DNA of 5,547 bases from a bacterium (GTDB lineage Bacteria > JAJVIF01 > JAGGVT01). Below, piece by piece: positions 4,330 to 5,547 of the stretch (the stretch's first letter is position 1; every line of letters starts with the position of its first letter). The position numbers were made by a program, and so were the translations under genes. The stretch is from the NCBI GenBank assembly GCA_021157815.1, contig JAGGVT010000120.1, positions 1-5,547 on the forward strand, written 5' to 3'. The notes below the pieces were generated by a model, which saw only the letters and a list, made by a program, of their open reading frames with translations, was not told the origin of the DNA and did not search any database.

Positions 4330-5547
4330 TCAAATGGCTGCATAACTTTCAATACATGACCAATATGATAAAACTGCTTCATAGAGACAAACACTAAGAC
4401 AAGTAATGGCCATACCACCTCCAAAGAAACCAGCACCTCCTGCTATTCCAGGCAATATACCAATAATTCCACCACCAATAAATCCAGCAATTCCACCAAC
4501 TACGACACCGAAGATCGTGGCACCTATTATAAGAGGTTGACATCTGTTCCAACAATTCGTGAACTGCTCACAAGCTGGACATAAACAATTAAGGTATATA
4601 TTACATATATTGGATGTGCTAAGATACTTTTTAAGCATTGGAATGCCTCTATTACATGCTTCCGTTAAACCATATCCTGCTAAAGCGGCCAGAACACCAA
4701 TTCCAGCGGTAGTGCCAACACTGCTTGGAAGTCGACGTGGATTACCCGGTTTATACCAAGGTGGATACATATAGCCTGGTGCCTTAATGCTTAAAGGTAT
4801 TAATTCTATGTTATCCCATGGGTCACCCCCATCTCCCCATGGACCAATATTTGGTGGGCCAAAAACAGTGGAACCACCTGTCCCCCCAAGCATACTACCA
4901 CCACCCATTGCAGCAGGAGCATTCTCGCCGTCACCTGCCCAGCAACACTTACAGTCACAGTCACCTTCAGATGTATAATGGCAATGATTCCATAGGATAT
5001 CTACTCGACGCGAATCACCACAACACGCATCTGTCCAGGAAGGTTCATCATCCCATAAACAGCATAATTCAAAGCATGGGTCTGGTGAACTTTCACGATC
5101 TATGCATTCACTGGGATAATAAACAGCACATTGCCTTTCTTCACCCTCTTCAGTTCCACCTTCTCCATTACCTCCACCTCCAGAACCACCGCCAAGATTT
5201 CTGAATGGTGAGCGTGTGAGTCCTCCACCTCCACCATCAGTTCCGAAACCTCCACCAAAACTGCCTCCTTCAGCCGGCATAATATCCCAGCCTCCGGGCT
5301 GATAACCACTGGTGTCGGAAAGCTGCAATGGTCTGTTGTAAGCATAAATGTAGGGATTGACACTTAGTGGTGTCATCTTACTTGGTGCTCGTGCGATAGT
5401 GAACGGATCCTTTTGCAGGAATTGACCGAGCATTGGCGAGTAATGCCTAATCCCCATGCGATAGAAATATCCGCGCTCTTGATTCGCAACCGACGTATGA
5501 AACTCCTTATCCTCTAAAAACCCGCCGTGATACTGAATGTGATTCTC
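4330..5547 (-). CDS. RHS-core protein with Cys-rich, glycine-zipper C-terminal tip (5' partial)
   Basis: The frame is open to the right edge, so the visible 405 residues are only the C-terminal end of what is usually a very long secreted or delivered protein. The ATG at 5457 is internal. The RHS-associated core is at about 27-81: GYFYRMGIRHYSPMLGQFLQ with KDP, then NPYIYAYNRPLQLSDTSG. DTSG replaces the usual DPSG. In polymorphic toxins, the variable toxic tip begins after this point. Here it has a Gly-rich linker (83-139), a module with 12 Cys (140-202), a Gly/Pro-rich stretch, a hydrophobic segment (277-294), seven more Cys (298-336), and a hydrophobic region (339-387) with glycines at 347, 351, 355, 359, 363, 367 and 371. 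No nuclease or other enzyme motif is seen. A pore-forming tip is inferred. A two-helix membrane protein gene follows. Confidence 0.85.
   Translation of the reverse strand, partial: ENHIQYHGGFLEDKEFHTSVANQERGYFYRMGIRHYSPMLGQFLQKDPFTIARAPSKMTPLSVNPYIYAYNRPLQLSDTSGYQPGGWDIMPAEGGSFGGGFGTDGGGGGLTRSPFRNLGGGSGGGGNGEGGTEEGEERQCAVYYPSECIDRESSPDPCFELCCLWDDEPSWTDACCGDSRRVDILWNHCHYTSEGDCDCKCCWAGDGENAPAAMGGGSMLGGTGGSTVFGPPNIGPWGDGGDPWDNIELIPLSIKAPGYMYPPWYKPGNPRRLPSSVGTTAGIGVLAALAGYGLTEACNRGIPMLKKYLSTSNICNIYLNCLCPACEQFTNCWNRCQPLIIGATIFGVVVGGIAGFIGGGIIGILPGIAGGAGFFGGGMAITCLSVCLYEAVLSYWSCIESYAAI

Noticed and set aside
4233-4436. 67-codon hydrophobic open frame on the minus strand ending just before the membrane protein gene
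   Set aside because: More than half overlaps the RHS 3' end in another frame, it has no good ribosome site, and its hydrophobicity follows from AT-rich DNA.
4787-5204. Plus-strand open frames rich in Pro and His opposite the RHS gene
   Set aside because: They are antisense reflections of the Gly-rich RHS linker and carry no protein motif.
5455-5457. ATG at 5457 as the start of the RHS protein
   Set aside because: The frame stays open to the window edge and the upstream residues (GYFYR) belong to the RHS core.

Overview
The window is a stretch of bacterial chromosome in which all five recognisable genes lie on the minus strand, so they are read here from right to left. The RuvA helix-hairpin-helix segment (LSSLPEIGKRSAEK) and the RuvC signature resemble, from memory, those of Planctomycetes and several uncultivated Gram-negative phyla. 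The many REP-like palindromes and small non-coding insertions also suit an environmental genome of that sort. I cannot name a taxon.

Right part (3682-5547): the 3' end of an RHS-core gene that runs off the right edge. After the core comes a Gly-rich linker, a Cys-rich module and a hydrophobic C-terminus with glycines at every fourth position (a glycine zipper). About 100 bp downstream is a small AT-rich gene for a two-helix membrane protein with a soluble domain. The pair looks like a polymorphic toxin with a membrane-active tip and its membrane immunity protein. That reading is inference; no recognised toxin family supports it.

Middle part (1905-3608): a free-standing trigger-factor N-terminal (ribosome-binding) domain with a Pro-rich tail and no PPIase or chaperone domain. 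Next is an AbiEi-type winged-helix protein (COG5340 type) with no AbiEii toxin beside it. The abiEi start is well defined: a perfect Shine-Dalgarno, a sigma70-like promoter and, abutting the -35 box, four ATTAA motifs spaced exactly 10 bp apart. A stem-loop plus T-run follows the gene.

Left part (1-1764): ruvC and ruvA, which usually sit together, are separated by about 455 bp of nested repeats. An outer imperfect inverted repeat of about 415 bp encloses a pair of inverted 28-bp dRS3-like palindromes. One of these is split at its loop by a 129-bp insertion with 15-bp terminal inverted repeats and a 6-bp target duplication. Both ruv genes lack a Shine-Dalgarno and have a -10-like box a few bases before ATG, suggesting leaderless transcripts. 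ruvB is not in the window.
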